This document shows, piece by piece, positions 12,845 through 26,117 of a stretch of DNA of 64,000 nt (its first letter is position 1; every line of letters starts with the position of its first letter). The stretch comes from Edaphochlamys debaryana (lineage: Eukaryota; Chlorophyta; Chlorophyceae; Chlamydomonadales): positions 186,001 to 250,000 of the forward strand of contig JAEHOE010000084.1 of NCBI GenBank assembly GCA_016858145.1, read 5' to 3'. The notes under the pieces are model-generated. The model was not told where the DNA came from, did not search any database, and was given only the letters and a program-made list of their open reading frames with translations. A program made the translations under genes and the position numbers.

Positions 12845-14478
12845 CGACTCGAGCCACCACGGGACAGGAGCCCCCTGGGGCGGCTGCGCACGCAGCTTCG
12901 CTAGGGGATTGCAGGTTCTAGGTGGTAGGGGTCTGAGGTCTGCGGCTGGATGACTGGTTCAAGAGGTGTCCTGAAGACACCGCAGACTTGTGGGAGCGCT
13001 GCTTGGGTGAGGGTACTGACAGTTCGATACCAAGACGAGGACTGACGACGAAAGGAAGGCGAGCTGGCCACACCAGGCGGTTGACGCGACATGGCAGACG
13101 GAGAGGGACCCGGTGTGAGCCGTTTGGGCTGTTGGGACTAGCACTGGAGTGCTGCCTTCAGTGCTCGGTATTCGGGGTTCCGGGCCCGCGTCACGCGCTC
13201 TGTTAGAGGTTTGGCGGTGTCGGGGGCAGACCAGTCGCGGGGTAGGGGACCAGGCGATCCCCGAGACACTAAAGCGCGCGGCGAGCAGGCCGCGGGGCGC
13301 GAGTCGGTGCCGCCGGCGGCACTGGGAGTGTTGAACGCTCGCCGGGCCGACACCTTGACCCCGTATCAATGCAAAGTGGTAAGATAATTATGGAGCCTAC
13401 ATCTCTCGGTACCTCATGCTGGGCGTGAGAGAGGAGTTTTGGCAGGGCTCCATGACACCCTTCAGCCGGGGGGGCCGCGGCCGGGGGCTTGGCCGCCCAA
13501 TCAATGCGTCGGCTCACCACAGCTTTGATGTCCAGTCTTCAGTGTTCAGTCCCCTCAGCGTTGCTATCTTTCGTTGGCATGAGTGCAAAGGGCCCTGGCC
13601 TTCCAGGCCCTGGCCGGTGGCAAAAGTTCGAAAGCGGGCTGCAGTTTACAACGGTACCCGCGGCCTTACAAGAGCGGACGCTCCCTTCCAACCTTGGCCC
13701 ACTTAACCGTATGTACAACAAGGACGGCCGTCCGTGTGCCTCCTCGTCCTGTCCAACCAGCCCCCATGCCCTTACCGGCCAGGCCACTACACAGCGATCG
13801 GACTGGGCATCCGGCCGAGCGCCCGCACTTATTCCTCAGCCCAGAGCGCACCGTGACGTTTGTGACGTGTACAAGTAAGCTCCTCGCTCACAACTGCTGC
13901 CTGCAGTCGTCTAAGAGCATGCACGTCCTAAAGCCAACCATTCCTCGCCAGTCCTGCGTCTTTGCCTCCACCCCCCACTCCCGCTTGCACAGCAACTTGC
14001 CAGGTAGTTCAGCATTGCTGCACCAACCCTTCCCCACAGCTGCCCCCGATTATCGGGGAATTGCATATACACAACTCCTCGTGGATAACAAGGATTGCCT
14101 CATTGGATCTTGGACCACAAGTTAACAAGTGCACAATGCGAAGCCCACTGCACCCGTTGCACAACGTGCCAGCTGTGCCAAGCCTTGTCTCTCTGCCCCT
14201 GTTCATCAACATGGAGATTTCCATGTGACACCCCCCGGGAACATCAGTATCATTGGTGACATCCCTGCGCCAAGGCCTCTCAGGAACACACACGCACAAG
14301 CCACACCGGCCACACGCTCGCACTGTGTTGGGGGCTCCCTCGCTCGAATTAATTCCCACTAAGCTCGTCAGCAGCGAGGGGACCGTGTGCTAGGAGCGGA
14401 GATCCACGATGGCGCAGATCAGCAGGGGAGCCTTCGTCCGTCACGGTTGGTTCTCCCAGCAGAATCCCAGGGCGCTGG
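12845..14478. other. Convergent spacer between EGF-exostosin 2 and Fringe-like gene 1
   Basis: About 1.6 kb between two 3' ends. I recognise no gene. Around 13480-13530 there is patchy similarity to the spacer at 19650-19705 (a GGCCGC-rich stretch followed by a TCGATGTCCAG or TTGATGTCCAG motif). This suggests that 13.4-14.3 kb is a decayed relative of the spacer carried by the 5.9-kb repeat unit. The last ~200 bases (from about 14280) belong to the near-identical unit itself. Confidence 0.5.
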
Positions 14479-17400
14479 TTACGGTGGCGGCGGCGGCCGG
14501 GGCGGTGATGGTACCGGCGACGGAGGGGCTGGGGGCGGCCCGGGCGGTGGCGGCGGCCGGGGCCGGGCGCAGACCACTTCCCGCATCGCGTGCCAGAGCG
14601 TCATGTTGCGTGACCTCACGCGGGGGTCCTCCTTGAGCGAGGCCGCTAGGGCCAGCAGAGCTCTGTGGGTCTCGACCCGTTGAGTAATCTCCGCCACCAC
14701 AATGTCTATCTGCAGGGGCAGGGTCGGGAGGCCAACAATAGCAAGTTTGTTAAGGTCTCACAGCAGGGCGCTTCTTTGCCGCGTCATGGCAGTTGGGTAG
14801 TTGGGCCCTTCTTCGCCGCGTCCTTGCAGATGGGTTGGAGGCCCATAACACCCGAACCACCAGCTAGTGGCCTCCGCCCTGCTTGCTTACCGGTCTGTGA
14901 CGCACGCTCGCGTGCATAGCAACGGTGCGCTCCAGCAGCCACATGCGCTCCTCAGGTTGGAGGTCGAGACCCTGGCGTGGGTTTGAAGCGGACATGTTGG
15001 TCTGACGAGGTAGGATGTCACGCAATGGAGGGAGCAGCACCGTGTGCTCGCGAGACCACAAGTAATGCAAACCAGAACGCTAGCCCAGGAGCCAGGACTC
15101 CGTTGCAACGGAAACCCTGGGAATGGCATCAGGTGCGTGGGACCTGGCAGTCTAAAACTCCTGCTGGTTTTACCCAAGTACGGAGCGCTGTCCGTCTCAC
15201 CCAAGTCCGGAGCGCTGCCCCCTGCTGGCACTCCAGGAAAGCCATCTCGCTGCTGAGTTCTACGGGGCCGCGGCCGTCGAAGAGGTGGTAGTGATGTGGC
15301 ACCGCGCGAGGGACGAGGCGATGCCGCACGCCCGGGTCCGTGAACCCGAAACCCTGATATGAAATTGCCCTGGGTGGGCCGGTGGGAGAGGAATGAGGGG
15401 GCTTCTCACCGGCCGGCAGGTGACGTGCTAGCCAGGAGCCCGGCCTCAACCCAGGAATAGCTCTCCCGCATGTGGCCAGACTTCTCAAACTGTACACAGC
15501 CCATATATGCCCGCTCACCTGCTCAGCAATGAGTCGCTCTCGCCCGGGGTTGCCGCTATGAAGCTCTCGGCCGCATCCAGGTCGAGCGCCAGCATGAGGC
15601 CAACGGAGAACACGGCCCCGGCACCACCTTGAGGGAGGGAGGAGGGAGGAGGCAGCGCATGGGGTGGAGTTCAACACACTCCGGCGTACACGTGTCATGG
15701 GACGGTTTTCCGAGCAAATGCTAGCACAGACGCTGGCTCACCGTGGAAGATTGGGAAGTTGCACTGCTCCGCTCCGCTTTGCCGCTCCGTGTCATTCATG
15801 TGCACCCTGCGCACGGCACACGCAAGTGAAGGGGAAACGTTGGAGCAGGCGAAACGCTGCGGATCGTCCACCCGCTCATGCATTTTCCGCCTGCAAGCCA
15901 CATCCCTCTCGCGGACAGACAGGCAGAGATAAAAGGCAGCCACATGAAGTAAAGCAAGCAGCATCCCAGCCCACGCACCTCGCATCGTGCCGTACGCAGA
16001 ACGGGAACGGCAGTGCTGTCGATATCCACGCCTTGCCGTACACAGCAGCCCCAAAAGTGCCAGGCAGGTGCTGCTGGGTACCCGGCGTCTCCTCTCGGCT
16101 GACGCGGTACCACTCTGCGTACTTAGCGTTCAACCTCCGCACCTCCTCGCGCCGAGCGGTCTCGTTGCCCTTGACCCCACCCGCCTGGGCTACCTCGGCT
16201 TGGTGCCGGAGCCCGCCGAGGAAGCGGGGGCTGTAGGCCTCCCGCAGTACGGCATCATGCCGGTCGCTGCACAGCTGTGTGTCGTCGTAATGGGCACACG
16301 CAAAGGCGCGGGTGCTGAAGGGGCACGCGGGCCGGGGCACGTAGGCGTTATGTACTTTTGCGGCCTGTGCGGGTGTGGGCAGGGAGCACAGGATTGCCCT
16401 CGCTCGTTCAGTTGAGTGCTTCCCTGTGCTATGCGAGTGCTGCATGCGGCAAGGCCTGCTTCTCTCGCTCGTCTGCCGTACGCACCGTGTTATTTATGAG
16501 CAGCGATGTGTTGAAATGGCAGGGCAGGCAGCGCGGCGCGTAGGGCTGTGGGCGGGAGCTCATGTACCTGCGGGGATGGACACCCAAGGGACAAACCACA
16601 CGGGCGTGTCGGTGCCGGAAGTGAGGGCGCAGCTTGGGCAGCTGACATGCCTGCGGGCATGCACGATCGAGCAACGGGGTCCCGTGCCGCACGACCAATC
16701 AAGAGACTAAATGGAAAGCTGAGCCCGGGCCTATCCATAGCGAGGCTATCGTGCTCACCAGTAGTGGTCCGAAAGGGCTAGCGGCTGCTCTGGATCGAAC
16801 TGAGCAACCAGACGCTGGGCACCTGGATGTATGATTGCGCAGACGGCCAAGCACACATGCCGGGAAACAGCCTTGATGGACACGGCAAAGCAGCGTGCTG
16901 CCCTGCTCCCACTACTCCCACCTCCCGTAGGCCCCCCTCCATCCTCCGCCTCCCAGAGCCCCTCTCTATCCTCCACCTCCCGGAGACGACCACCTAGCTG
17001 TGACCCACGCCCCTCTAGCGCCCAGTCTGAAGCCTGGTCTTAGGCCGCCTCCAACCTGCTAGCTATCATACCTGTTATGTAGAACTGAGTGTCATCGTCC
17101 CCTGGGAGGGTCGGGGCAGGGCGAGGGGCGGGGGTTTGGCGGAGAGCCGAAAGGCAGGAACCACTGGCTGGACAGGTTTCAGGGGCGGTTCAAAGGAAGG
17201 TGAGCAACAGGGCGGAAGCCGCGCCCGTCCGTCCCCGCAGTAGCTTGCTGACTCACCGTACATCATCCATTTGTAAGTGTCCCCAAAGTGTTTGTGCGCC
17301 AGCAGGGCAGACACGGCTACCCGCCGGGTGCCTGGGGCCAGGGAGCAACATAGTGACCTACCAGAGCGACCCAAGGCCACTTGAGCAGCACAAGCCCGGC

Positions 17401-18529
17401 ACTAGCCCCAGGTATCCCCCACTGCCTCAGTACCGCTCTGTTGACGCACCTGGATTAGGAACGGCCCAGGCCAGGTCCTGTCGTACATGTCACACAGGTG
17501 GAGGGATAGCAGGGGTTGAAGAAAAGTGCAGCGATGGCACGCTTGGCTCCAGGCCCCCAGTCACTCCGCGGCCGTGGTAAAGCAGATAAGGGTGGGTCGG
17601 GGTTCAGGTTTGGAAGGGTCTCCAGGATGATCGAGCTCGGCGGCCTTGGGCGGAGCTACCCTTGCACAATGTACACCGGACCCGGCGGCATCTGGTTTGA
17701 CAAGCCCGCCCAAGCATGCAATCAACCATCAACCCCTTCCATGCAGTCACGTACCGGGTAGTAGGCGTAGTGTTCATTAAGCTGCTGAGCGATGGGGTCG
17801 GCGTTCAGGGCCGCCACCTGCGCCGGGATTGCAAATAGGGAGGGGGTCGTAAGACTAAGGCTCCCCCAACCGGCGGCGGATGCCGCCGAGGCCGTAGGGT
17901 GCCTCCTCTCGCTCAGCCGTGCCCACCCTTGCCCCCCGCCCTGCTCCCCGCCCACGCACCAGACTCGAGTCGTTTATTGCAAAGAAGCAGCGCACAGGCA
18001 CCTGTGTGTGTGCGTGCCGGGGTCGCGGGGTGGTTGCGGGGGCATGGGGTAGCATTGAGGGCACGGCAGGCCTGTGGAATGGGCGCTGATGGACAGCCCG
18101 GGGCGGGGTTGTTGCAGGAAGGTGCTTTCCGGACATGACGCACCTGCCGACGCCATACCCTTGTGGCATGCAGCAGTGGCAACCGGTCGCTGCTTGAGCC
18201 CTGTCGCAGGGCCGAAGCGGTTGAGTGAGCTAAGCAGCGTGCTGCCGCTGGGCAGAGAAGCAACTCCCGCACGAGTATCCCACCCTGCCTCAAGGCTGAT
18301 TGCCCGCGCGCTGTCACGCCGCCCCCGCAGGCACGCACCCTGTCAACCCCGCCTCCGGTAAACCTGGCCTCACCTGAACCAGCACGAAGTCCTGCAGTGG
18401 ATTGTCGACATGCGGAAAGTCTGTTGCAGCGACGGCCACCAGCAGCACAATCCACAGAGCCGCGAGGCTGCAACGCCCCGCGGCGGACGTCGGCCCAGGG
18501 CGCCACCCCCGGTGGTCGCATAGCAACAT
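14479..18529 (-). CDS. Fringe-like (GT31-type) glycosyltransferase A1, 14 exons, 536 aa
   Basis: Type II membrane glycosyltransferase of the Fringe/beta-3-glycosyltransferase kind, likely in the Golgi; substrate unknown. Exons on the minus strand: 18529-18374, 18001-17960, 17817-17755, 17477-17450, 17331-17257, 17101-17072, 16822-16759, 16567-16486, 16364-15979, 15806-15742, 15627-15519, 15369-15201, 15001-14891, 14709-14479. Phases close and the frame is open. A signal-anchor helix (SLAALWIVLLVAVAA) lies near residues 21-35. The metal-binding DxD motif is in WMMYGDDDTQFY, split across two exons. GGAGAVFSVGL matches the Gly-rich acceptor-side motif of the family, and GFGFTDPG follows. The tail is a Pro-rich run. 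The start MLLC is chosen because paralog B begins with MLL at the aligned position; an in-frame ATG at 18580 is an alternative. A duplicated splice donor after exon 12 could add nine residues. Confidence 0.85.
17524..17612. repeat. Dispersed ~90-bp repeat within Fringe-like intron 3
   Basis: Intron sequence with GATGGCACGCTTGGCTCC, then CCAGTCAC and CGGCCGTGG, recurs at 23442-23530 and 29472-29560 (tandem units) and, diverged, at 38125-38205 outside the Fringe-like genes. Its presence in an unrelated promoter indicates a dispersed repeat family. Confidence 0.6.
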
Positions 18530-20399
18530 GTCTTCGGTACCAGGAGTGAGCACTAGGCATATCAACCAGCCACGGCCCAACGCAGGCCGCCGATGCGCGC
18601 CAATCGCATGACGACACGCTGCAATACGCCAGGCCTCAGCACCTCAGCCCAAACTGCTGCTCCGTGTCACTGTTGGATAAGGAAGGGGTGTCGCGGTCGC
18701 GCCTAGCAGTGCCTCTCAGGCGTCGAGTTCATTACCGCCGCCTAAGAGACAACCCAAGTACAAAATTGCGAAAGTCTACGTGTGTTAAGCGCGGTGAAGT
18801 ACAATACAATAGTGTGGGCACACCATCCAAAAACCGAATGGCGAGTCCCTCGAGGGTGAGCGACGACATGACTCACAGCGTTTGCTGCGAGGCGATACCT
18901 GCTATCGGCAAATACGTTTCGCTTGACCTTGATATTTCATCTGCAAAATTGGGCGGGGAAAAACAGTCCGACGGGGGGAAACCTGTCGGGCGGGGGCAAA
19001 CCGGGCCCTGGGTTGCCTGCTAGACACCGGCCGCGCTGGCCTTCGCCGTCCGCCTGTTCACCTCGCTGGCATGCTATCAAGTCATCGGCCGCTCACGCTC
19101 TTCCCCTCCGTCTCTGGGACAACACCTCCACTACCCACAGGTTCGGCTCCGTGGGACGTGGGGACGCTTAGGCCTCCGTGGGCGCGCAGCTCGCGACCGG
19201 GCTCGGGCGATGGCGGGCCAGGAGCGGAGGACGCACAGCAGCGGCGCACAGGTAAACGACGAGGTAAGCGGGGCTTCTCGGGGCTTTTTCGGTGGAGCCG
19301 GGGTTACTCTAGGGGGGGACTTTCAACCTGGAAGCCACTTCCGGCGGAAGGGTCCCCCGTTCACAGGCACAGGCATTCTGCGTCGGCCAACATCATGCGA
19401 CGCCAACACCGCGGCACTACGCCCCGTTGTCTATAATAAACCGGGCAAACCGGTCGCTCGCTGGCCCAGAGGTCGACGCCGCGCCAGCCTGCCCCAGGCC
19501 CCGAGCAGGATACCCCTGGACCCGAGAGGACCGCTGCGGCGCTTGTGCTCTAGAGCGGCCGCCCGAATTTTGAGGGCAGCCCTTGTCGTGGCGTGAGAGG
19601 TAACGCCACGAGCCCTCACGAGCGCCATGACACCCGAGCCGGCGGGGCCGCGCGCGGGGCGGGGCTCGGCCGCGAAACGCGTCAGCTCATCATCGCAGGT
19701 TCGATGTCCAGCTTCTAATTTCCTTGCGATCCTCTTGCAGACATTTATGAGCTGCTCACGCTGCTGCCCCCAATATGAGAGCACTGCACGTCCCGAAGGG
19801 GCTCCAAGTGTCCTCTCCAGTCCTGCCCCTATATTTGCCTTTATGCGCCCCCTCTCCATCACAGCATCCTTCATCAGTATAAGCAGTCCTCCGGTTCTCC
19901 GGCATTCACCTGCTTGTTCACGCAGTGCACCACAAGTAGCATGCATTGCTTTTGGTTCATTGCCTTATGCTCTTTCGGACCACAACGTCACAATGCTTCT
20001 AAACCCACAGCAGACTGCACCCGTGGCTCGACACAGCATCTGTGCCGTAGACTTGTATCTCTATTCTGCGGCCCCTTCATTCCACCCTCTGCACCCATAG
20101 CACACGCTCATCATATCCACATGCAACTTTCCCCTTGTGTACCCACGCACCTGTTCCGCACATACACCCTTGTTGGTACCTCTGCTGTGAGCCCAGGCCT
20201 CTCAGGAACACACACAAGCCACACCGGCCACACGCTCGCACTGTGTTGGGGGCTCCCTCGCTCGAATTAATTCCCACTAAGCTCGTCAGCAGCGAGGGGA
20301 CCGTGCCCTAGTGGGCGCGGGGATCCGCGATGGCGCAGATCAGCAGGGGAGCCTTCGTCCGTCACGGTTGGTTCGCCCAGCAGAGTCGCAGGGCGCTGG
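18530..20399. other. Spacer within tandem unit: promoter of Fringe-like A1 and 3' flank of A2
   Basis: About 1.9 kb upstream of Fringe-like A1 and downstream of A2. Open frames exist on both strands (for example plus 19210-19596 and minus 19431-19946), but they lack recognisable domains and have no support beyond GC-rich composition. I call no gene. The same spacer recurs at 24448-26316. Confidence 0.6.
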
Positions 20400-23300
20400 T
20401 TACGGTGGCGGCGGCGGGGGCGGTGATGGTACCGGCGACGGAGGGGCTGGGGGCGGCCCGGGCGGTGGCGGCGGCCGGGGCCGGGCGCAGACCACTTCCC
20501 GCATCGCGTGCCAGAGCGTCATGTTGCGTGACCTCACGCGGGGGTCCTCTTTGAGCGAGGCCGCTAGGGCCAGCAGAGCTCTGTGGGTCTCGACCCGTTG
20601 AGTAATCTCCGCCACCACAATGTCTATCTGCAGGGGCAGGGTCGGGAGGCCAACAATAGCAAGTTTGTTAAGGTCTCACAGCAGGGCGCTTCTTTGCCGC
20701 GTCATGGCAGTTGGGTAGTTGGGCCCTTCTTCGCCGCGTCCTTGCAGATGGGTTGGAGGCCCATAACACCCGAACCACCAGCTAGTGGCCTCCGCCCTGC
20801 TTGCTTACCGGTCTGTGACGCACGCTCGCGTGCATAGCAACGGTGCGCTCCAGCAGCCACATGCGCTCCTCAGGTTGGAGGTCGAGACCCTGGCGTGGGT
20901 TTGAAGCGGACATGTTGGTCTGACGAGGTAGGATGTCACGCAATGGAGGGAGCAGCACCGTGTGCTCGCGAGACCACAAGTAATGCAAACCAGAACGCTA
21001 GCCCAGGAGCCAGGACTCCGTTGCAACGGAAACCCTGGGAATGGCATCAGGTGCGTGGGACCTGGCAGTCTAAAACTCCTGCTGGTTTTACCCAAGTACG
21101 GAGCGCTGTCCGTCTCACCCAAGTCCGGAGCGCTGCCCCCTGCTGGCACTCCAGGAAAGCCATCTCGCTGCTGAGTTCTACGGGGCCGCGGCCGTCGAAG
21201 AGGTGGTAGTGATGTGGCACCGCGCGAGGGACGAGGCGATGCCGCACGCCCGGGTCCGTGAACCCGAAACCCTGATATGAAATTGCCCTGGGTGGGCCGG
21301 TGGGAGAGGAATGAGGGGGCTTCTCACCGGCCGGCAGGTGACGTGCTAGCCAGGAGCCCGGCCTCAACCCAGGAATAGCTCTCCCGCATGTGGCCAGACT
21401 TCTCAAACTGTACACAGCCCATATATGCCCGCTCACCTGCTCAGCAATGAGTCGCTCTCGCCCGGGGTTGCCGCTATGAAGCTCTCGGCCGCATCCAGGT
21501 CGAGCGCCAGCATGAGGCCAACGGAGAACACGGCCCCGGCACCACCTTGAGGGAGGGAGGAGGGAGGAGGCAGCGCATGGGGTGGAGTTCAACACACTCC
21601 GGCGTACACGTGTCATGGGACGGTTTTCCGAGCAAATGCTAGCACAGACGCTGGCTCACCGTGGAAGATTGGGAAGTTGCACTGCTCCGCTCCGCTTTGC
21701 CGCTCCGTGTCATTCATGTGCACCCTGCGCACGGCACACGCAAGTGAAGGGGAAACGTTGGAGCAGGCGAAACGCTGCGGATCGTCCACCCGCTCATGCA
21801 TTTTCCGCCTGCAAGCCACATCCCTCTCGCGGACAGACAGGCAGAGATAAAAGGCAGCCACATGAAGTAAAGCAAGCAGCATCCCAGCCCACGCACCTCG
21901 CATCGTGCCGTACGCAGAACGGGAACGGCAGTGCTGTCGATATCCACGCCTTGCCGTACACAGCAGCCCCAAAAGTGCCAGGCAGGTGCTGCTGGGTACC
22001 CGGCGTCTCCTCTCGGCTGACGCGGTACCACTCTGCGTACTTAGCGTTCAACCTCCGCACCTCCTCGCGCCGAGCGGTCTCGTTGCCCTTGACCCCACCC
22101 GCCTGGGCTACCTCGGCTTGGTGCCGGAGCCCGCCGAGGAAGCGGGGGCTGTAGGCCTCCCGCAGTACGGCATCATGCCGGTCGCTGCACAGCTGTGTGT
22201 CGTCGTAATGGGCACACGCAAAGGCGCGGGTGCTGAAGGGGCACGCGGGCCGGGGCACGTAGGCGTTATGTACTTTTGCGGCCTGTGCGGGTGTGGGCAG
22301 GGAGCACAGGATTGCCCTCGCTCGTTCAGTTGAGTGCTTCCCTGTGCTATGCGAGTGCTGCATGCGGCAAGGCCTGCTTCTCTCGCTCGTCTGCCGTACG
22401 CACCGTGTTATTTATGAGCAGCGATGTGTTGAAATGGCAGGGCAGGCAGCGCGGCGCGTAGGGCTGTGGGCGGGAGCTCATGTACCTGCGGGGATGGACA
22501 CCCAAGGGACAAACCACACGGGCGTGTCGGTGCCGGAAGTGAGGGCGCAGCTTGGGCAGCTGACATGCCTGCGGGCATGCACGATCGAGCAACGGGGTCC
22601 CGTGCCGCACGACCAATCAAGAGACTAAATGGAAAGCTGAGCCCGGGCCTATCCATAGCGAGGCTATCGTGCTCACCAGTAGTGGTCCGAAAGGGCTAGC
22701 GGCTGCTCTGGATCGAACTGAGCAACCAGACGCTGGGCACCTGGATGTATGATTGCGCAGACGGCCAAGCACACATGCCGGGAAACAGCCTTGATGGACA
22801 CGGCAAAGCAGCGTGCTGCCCTGCTCCCACTACTCCCACCTCCCGTAGGCCCCCCTCCATCCTCCGCCTCCCAGAGCCCCTCTCTATCCTCCACCTCCCG
22901 GAGACGACCACCTAGCTGTGACCCACGCCCCTCTAGCGCCCAGTCTGAAGCCTGGTCTTAGGCCGCCTCCAACCTGCTAGCTATCATACCTGTTATGTAG
23001 AACTGAGTGTCATCGTCCCCTGGGAGGGTCGGGGCAGGGCGAGGGGCGGGGGTTTGGCGGAGAGCCGAAAGGCAGGAACCACTGGCTGGACAGGTTTCAG
23101 GGGCGGTTCAAAGGAAGGTGAGCAACAGGGCGGAAGCCGCGCCCGTCCGTCCCCGCAGTAGCTTGCTGACTCACCGTACATCATCCATTTGTAAGTGTCC
23201 CCAAAGTGTTTGTGCGCCAGCAGGGCAGACACGGCTACCCGCCGGGTGCCTGGGGCCAGGGAGCAACATAGTGACCTACCAGAGCGACCCAAGGCCACTT

Positions 23301-26117
23301 GAGCAGCACAAGCCCGGCACTAGCCCCAGGTATCCCCCACTGCCTCAGTACCGCTCTGTTGACGCACCTGGATTAGGAACGGCCCAGGCCAGGTCCTGTC
23401 GTACATGTCACACAGGTGGAGGGATAGCAGGGGTTGAAGAAAAGTGCAGCGATGGCACGCTTGGCTCCAGGCCCCCAGTCACTCCGCGGCCGTGGTAAAG
23501 CAGATAAGGGTGGGTCGGGGTTCAGGTTTGGAAGGGTCTCCAGGATGATCGAGCTCGGCGGCCTTGGGCGGAGCTACCCTTGCACAATGTACACCGGACC
23601 CGGCGGCATCTGGTTTGACAAGCCCGCCCAAGCATGCAATCAACCATCAACCCCTTCCATGCAGTCACGTACCGGGTAGTAGGCGTAGTGTTCATTAAGC
23701 TGCTGAGCGATGGGGTCGGCGTTCAGGGCCGCCACCTGCGCCGGGATTGCAAATAGGGAGGGGGTCGTAAGACTAAGGCTCCCCCAACCGGCGGCGGATG
23801 CCGCCGAGGCCGTAGGGTGCCTCCTCTCGCTCAGCCGTGCCCACCCTTGCCCCCCGCCCTGCTCCCCGCCCACGCACCAGACTCGAGTCGTTTATTGCAA
23901 AGAAGCAGCGCACAGGCACCTGTGTGTGTGCGTGCCGGGGTCGCGGGGTGGTTGCGGGGGCATGGGGTAGCATTGAGGGCACGGCAGGCCTGTGGAATGG
24001 GCGCTGATGGACAGCCCGGGGCGGGGTTGTTGCAGGAAGGTGCTTTCCGGACATGACGCACCTGCCGACGCCATACCCTTGTGGCATGCAGCAGTGGCAA
24101 CCGGTCGCTGCTTGAGCCCTGTCGCAGGGCCGAAGCGGTTGAGTGAGCTAAGCAGCGTGCTGCCGCTGGGCAGAGAAGCAACTCCCGCACGAGTATCCCA
24201 CCCTGCCTCAAGGCTGATTGCCCGCGCGCTGTCACGCCGCCCCCGCAGGCACGCACCCTGTCAACCCCGCCTCCGGTAAACCTGGCCTCACCTGAACCAG
24301 CACGAAGTCCTGCAGTGGATTGTCGACATGCGGAAAGTCTGTTGCAGCGACGGCCACCAGCAGCACAATCCACAGAGCCGCGAGGCTGCAACGCCCCGCG
24401 GCGGACGTCGGCCCAGGGCGCCACCCCCGGTGGTCGCATAGCAACATGTCTTCGGTACCAGGAGTGAGCACTAGGCATATCAACCAGCCACGGCCCAACG
24501 CAGGCCGCCGATGCGCGCCAATCGCATGACGACACGCTGCAATACGCCAGGCCTCAGCACCTCAGCCCAAACTGCTGCTCCGTGTCACTGTTGGATAAGG
24601 AAGGGGTGTCGCGGTCGCGCCTAGCAGTGCCTCTCAGGCGTCGAGTTCATTACCGCCGCCTAAGAGACAACCCAAGTACAAAATTGCGAAAGTCTACGTG
24701 TGTTAAGCGCGGTGAAGTACAATACAATAGTGTGGGCACACCATCCAAAAACCGAATGGCGAGTCCCTCGAGGATGAGCGACGACATGACTCACAGCGTT
24801 TGCTGCGAGGCGATACCTGCTATCGGCAAATACGTTTCGCTTGACCTTGATATTTCATCTGCAAAATTGGGCGGGGAAAAACAGTCCGACGGGGGGAAAC
24901 CTGTCGGGCGGGGGCAAACCGGGCCCTGGGTTGCCTGCTAGACACCGGCCGCGCTGGCCTTCGCCGTCCGCCTGTTCACCTCGCTGGCATGCTATCAAGT
25001 CATCGGCCGCTCACGCTCTTCCCCTCCGTCTCTGGGACAACACCTCCACTACCCACAGGTTCGGCTCCGTGGGACGTGGGGACGCTTAGGCCTCCGTGGG
25101 CGCGCAGCTCGCGACCGGGCTCGGGCGATGGCGGGCCAGGAGCGGAGGACGCACAGCAGCGGCGCACAGGTAAACGACGAGGTAAGCGGGGCTTCTCGGG
25201 GCTTTTTCGGTGGAGCCGGGGTTACTCTAGGGGGGGACTTTCAACCTGGAAGCCACTTCCGGCGGAAGGGTCCCCCGTTCACAGGCACAGGCATTCTGCG
25301 TCGGCCAACATCATGCGACGCCAACACCGCGGCACTACGCCCCGTTGTCTATAATAAACCGGGCAAACCGGTCGCTCGCTGGCCCAGAGGTCGACGCCGC
25401 GCCAGCCTGCCCCAGGCCCCGAGCAGGATACCCCTGGACCCGAGAGGACCGCTGCGGCGCTTGTGCTCTAGAGCGGCCGCCCGAATTTTGAGGGCAGCCC
25501 TTGTCGTGGCGTGAGAGGTAACGCCACGAGCCCTCACGAGCGCCATGACACCCGAGCCGGCGGGGCCGCGCGCGGGGCGGGGCTCGGCCGCGAAACGCGT
25601 CAGCTCATCATCGCAGGTTCGATGTCCAGCTTCTAATTTCCTTGCGATCCTCTTGCAGACATTTATGAGCTGCTCACGCTGCTGCCCCCAATATGAGAGC
25701 ACTGCACGTCCCGAAGGGGCTCCAAGTGTCCTCTCCAGTCCTGCCCCTATATTTGCCTTTATGCGCCCCCTCTCCATCACAGCATCCTTCATCAGTATAA
25801 GCAGTCCTCCGGTTCTCCGGCATTCACCTGCTTGTTCACGCAGTGCACCACAAGTAGCATGCATTGCTTTTGGTTCATTGCCTTATGCTCTTTCGGACCA
25901 CAACGTCACAATGCTTCTAAACCCACAGCAGACTGCACCCGTGGCTCGACACAGCATCTGTGCCGTAGACTTGTATCTCTATTCTGCGGCCCCTTCATTC
26001 CACCCTCTGCACCCATAGCACACGCTCATCATATCCACATGCAACTTTCCCCTTGTGTACCCACGCACCTGTTCCGCACATACACCCTTGTTGGTACCTC
26101 TGCTGTGAGCCCAGGCC
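20198..26117. repeat. 5.92-kb tandem duplication, unit 2
   Basis: Second nearly identical copy of the unit at 14280-20197. The left junction is the CTCAGGAACACACAC motif shared by all three units (about 14280, 20198 and 26117). The near-identity means either a very recent duplication or gene conversion, or an assembly error that placed two haplotypes in tandem. Confidence 0.95.
20400..24447 (-). CDS. Fringe-like (GT31-type) glycosyltransferase A2, 14 exons, 535 aa
   Basis: Near-identical duplicate of the gene at 14479-18529. Every exon boundary is shifted by 5918 except the stop, because a 3-bp deletion removes one residue from the Pro-rich C-terminal tail. Exons on the minus strand: 24447-24292, 23919-23878, 23735-23673, 23395-23368, 23249-23175, 23019-22990, 22740-22677, 22485-22404, 22282-21897, 21724-21660, 21545-21437, 21287-21119, 20919-20809, 20627-20400. 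It keeps the signal anchor, the GDDDT motif and the GGAGAVFS motif. One of the few changes from A1 (C to T at 20549) is shared with copy B. I see no sign of inactivation. Confidence 0.84.

Larger units (their letters stand above)
14280..20197. repeat. 5.92-kb tandem duplication, unit 1
   Basis: This stretch recurs at 20198-26117 with a constant offset of 5918 bases over nearly all its length. Differences I found: a 3-bp indel near 14496, a change at 14631/20549, and G18856 against A24774; a few more lie at the left edge (14290-14410). Each unit carries one complete minus-strand Fringe-like gene plus about 1.9 kb of spacer. Boundaries are approximate because the units abut. Confidence 0.95.

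Noticed and set aside
19210..19596. Open frame in the duplicated spacer (also at 25128-25514)
   Set aside because: Low-complexity Arg/Gly/Pro composition, no domain, and its duplication follows from the whole unit being duplicated.
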